From an uncultured Pseudomonadota bacterium (GTDB lineage Bacteria > Pseudomonadota > Gammaproteobacteria > Burkholderiales > Casimicrobiaceae), in NCBI GenBank assembly GCA_937958295.1, contig CALFEY010000416.1, positions 1 through 7,224 on the forward strand: 7,224 nt of DNA. Direction: 5' to 3'. The notes under the pieces are model-generated. The model saw nothing but the letters and a program-made list of their open reading frames with translations. It ran no database searches and was not told the DNA's origin. A program made the position numbers and the translations under genes. Shown here piece by piece: positions 6,618 to 7,224 of the stretch. How positions within the stretch are numbered: position 1 is the first letter of the stretch; every line of letters starts with the position of its first letter.

Positions 6618-7163
6618 ATGGAATTCGTCAATGCATTGAAGGCGAAGCTGCCTGACTACGCGAAGGACATCCGGCTCAATCTCGACGCGGTCATCGCCCG
6701 CTCGAGCTTGAGCCCGCAGCTGGCGGTGGGCGCGGCGTTGGCCGCGGCGTTCGCGGCGAAGGCACCGGCGATCGTGGCGACCATCCGCAGCGACGCGACG
6801 CTCGACGCGACCCACCAGCAGGCCGCCCTCACCGCGGCCGCGCTGATGGGGATGAACAACGTGTGGTACCCGTTCGTGGAGATGGCCGACGACGCCGATC
6901 TGAAGACCGTCCGCGCCGAACTGCGCATGAATGCGTACGCCACGCACGGCGGTGTCGACCGGCAGAGCTTCGAGCTCTACGCGCTCGCCGCGTCGATCGT
7001 GGGCAAGTGCGAGTTCTGCGTGCAATCGCACTACAAGCTGCTCAAGGAGACAGGCCTGTCCACGCAGCAACTGCGCGACGTGGGTCGCATCGCCGCCGTG
7101 ATCAACGCCACGGCCCAGGTGCTTGCCACCGAAGTCGTGGAGGCGGACGCCGCGGTCGCCTGA
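6618..7163 (+). CDS. ahpD: Alkyl hydroperoxidase AhpD (CxxC reductase partner of AhpC)
   Basis: All-helical protein of 181 residues of the AhpD/carboxymuconolactone decarboxylase superfamily. It passes electrons to oxidised AhpC; in mycobacteria it is itself recharged through a lipoylated enzyme (SucB) and dihydrolipoamide dehydrogenase. The catalytic motif is CEFCVQSH: Cys131, Cys134 and His138. Glu119 lies 12 residues before the first cysteine, as Glu118 does in M. tuberculosis AhpD (Cys130/Cys133/His137). The His found just before the second cysteine there (His132) is Phe133 here, so the proton relay is not identical. The N-terminal half (residues 1-100) has the second, non-catalytic helical repeat with an Ala-rich stretch at 36-53 and MGMNNVWYPF at 77-86. 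It shares the ahpC promoter and a hairpin follows its stop. No ahpF is in the window, in line with an AhpD-dependent system. Confidence 0.95.
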   Translation: MEFVNALKAKLPDYAKDIRLNLDAVIARSSLSPQLAVGAALAAAFAAKAPAIVATIRSDATLDATHQQAALTAAALMGMNNVWYPFVEMADDADLKTVRAELRMNAYATHGGVDRQSFELYALAASIVGKCEFCVQSHYKLLKETGLSTQQLRDVGRIAAVINATAQVLATEVVEADAAVA

Positions 7164-7180
7164 CCGCTCATCCGTCGGCC

Positions 7181-7208
7181 CCGCCGCACCGTCCACGACG
7201 TGCGGCGG
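7181..7208 (+). terminator. Hairpin after ahpD, possible transcription terminator
   Basis: CCGCCGCAC (7181-7189) and GTGCGGCGG (7200-7208) form a perfect 9-bp stem with a 10-nt loop, 17 nt after the ahpD stop. No T-tract follows, so it may act as a Rho-linked or mRNA-stabilising hairpin rather than a textbook intrinsic terminator. Confidence 0.5.
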
Positions 7209-7224
7209 CATGCAGCCCATGGGC

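Noticed and set aside
5645..6631. 328-codon open frame on the - strand across ahpC and the intergenic region
   Set aside because: It runs antisense through ahpC, its promoter and the lysine-tail tract; no domain is recognisable.
1..7224. CRISPR array, tRNA, insertion sequence or phage genes
   Set aside because: No regularly spaced repeats, cloverleaf arms, transposase motifs or terminal inverted repeats were seen; the window is almost fully covered by ordinary chromosomal genes.

Overview
The window is GC-rich DNA packed with genes on the + strand only. Protein content and style point to a betaproteobacterium: the AhpC/AhpD pair, a DUF1631 protein, an AEC transporter and a small SET-domain protein are a combination I associate with Burkholderiales and relatives. 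That placement is an inference from remembered protein similarity, not a search result.

Layout: (1) 1-2307, the 3' part of a gene for a large DUF1631-family protein whose true start lies before the window. (2) 2315-4171, an exported protein with an N-terminal domain of unclear role, two tandem retropepsin-like aspartic protease lobes and a C-terminal PDZ domain. (3) 4178-5128, an AEC-family membrane transporter. These three are separated by only 7 and 6 nt and are probably co-transcribed. (4) After a 68-nt gap with a possible extended -10 promoter, 5197-5718 encodes a SET-domain protein methyltransferase with a very lysine-rich C-terminal tail. (5) 5719-6049 is the only long non-coding stretch. 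Its first part is GC-rich with hairpins; its second part is an AT-rich promoter island with two Fur-like boxes bracketing a -35/-10 pair and a separate 13-bp palindrome upstream. (6) 6050-6598 and 6618-7163 are ahpC and ahpD, a peroxiredoxin and its CxxC reductase partner, each with a good ribosome binding site. (7) A perfect 9-bp stem hairpin at 7181-7208 may end that transcript.

How the genes work together: ahpC and ahpD form one antioxidant operon that reduces peroxides, and the promoter suggests control by a Fur-family metalloregulator, linking peroxide defence to iron. The first three genes form a separate transcription unit whose members share no obvious pathway. The SET gene appears to be transcribed alone.

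I found no tRNA, rRNA, CRISPR array, insertion sequence or phage gene. Most of the window is ordinary chromosome. The parts most worth a second look are the ahpCD promoter, the SET protein with its polylysine tail, and the double-lobed protease-PDZ protein.
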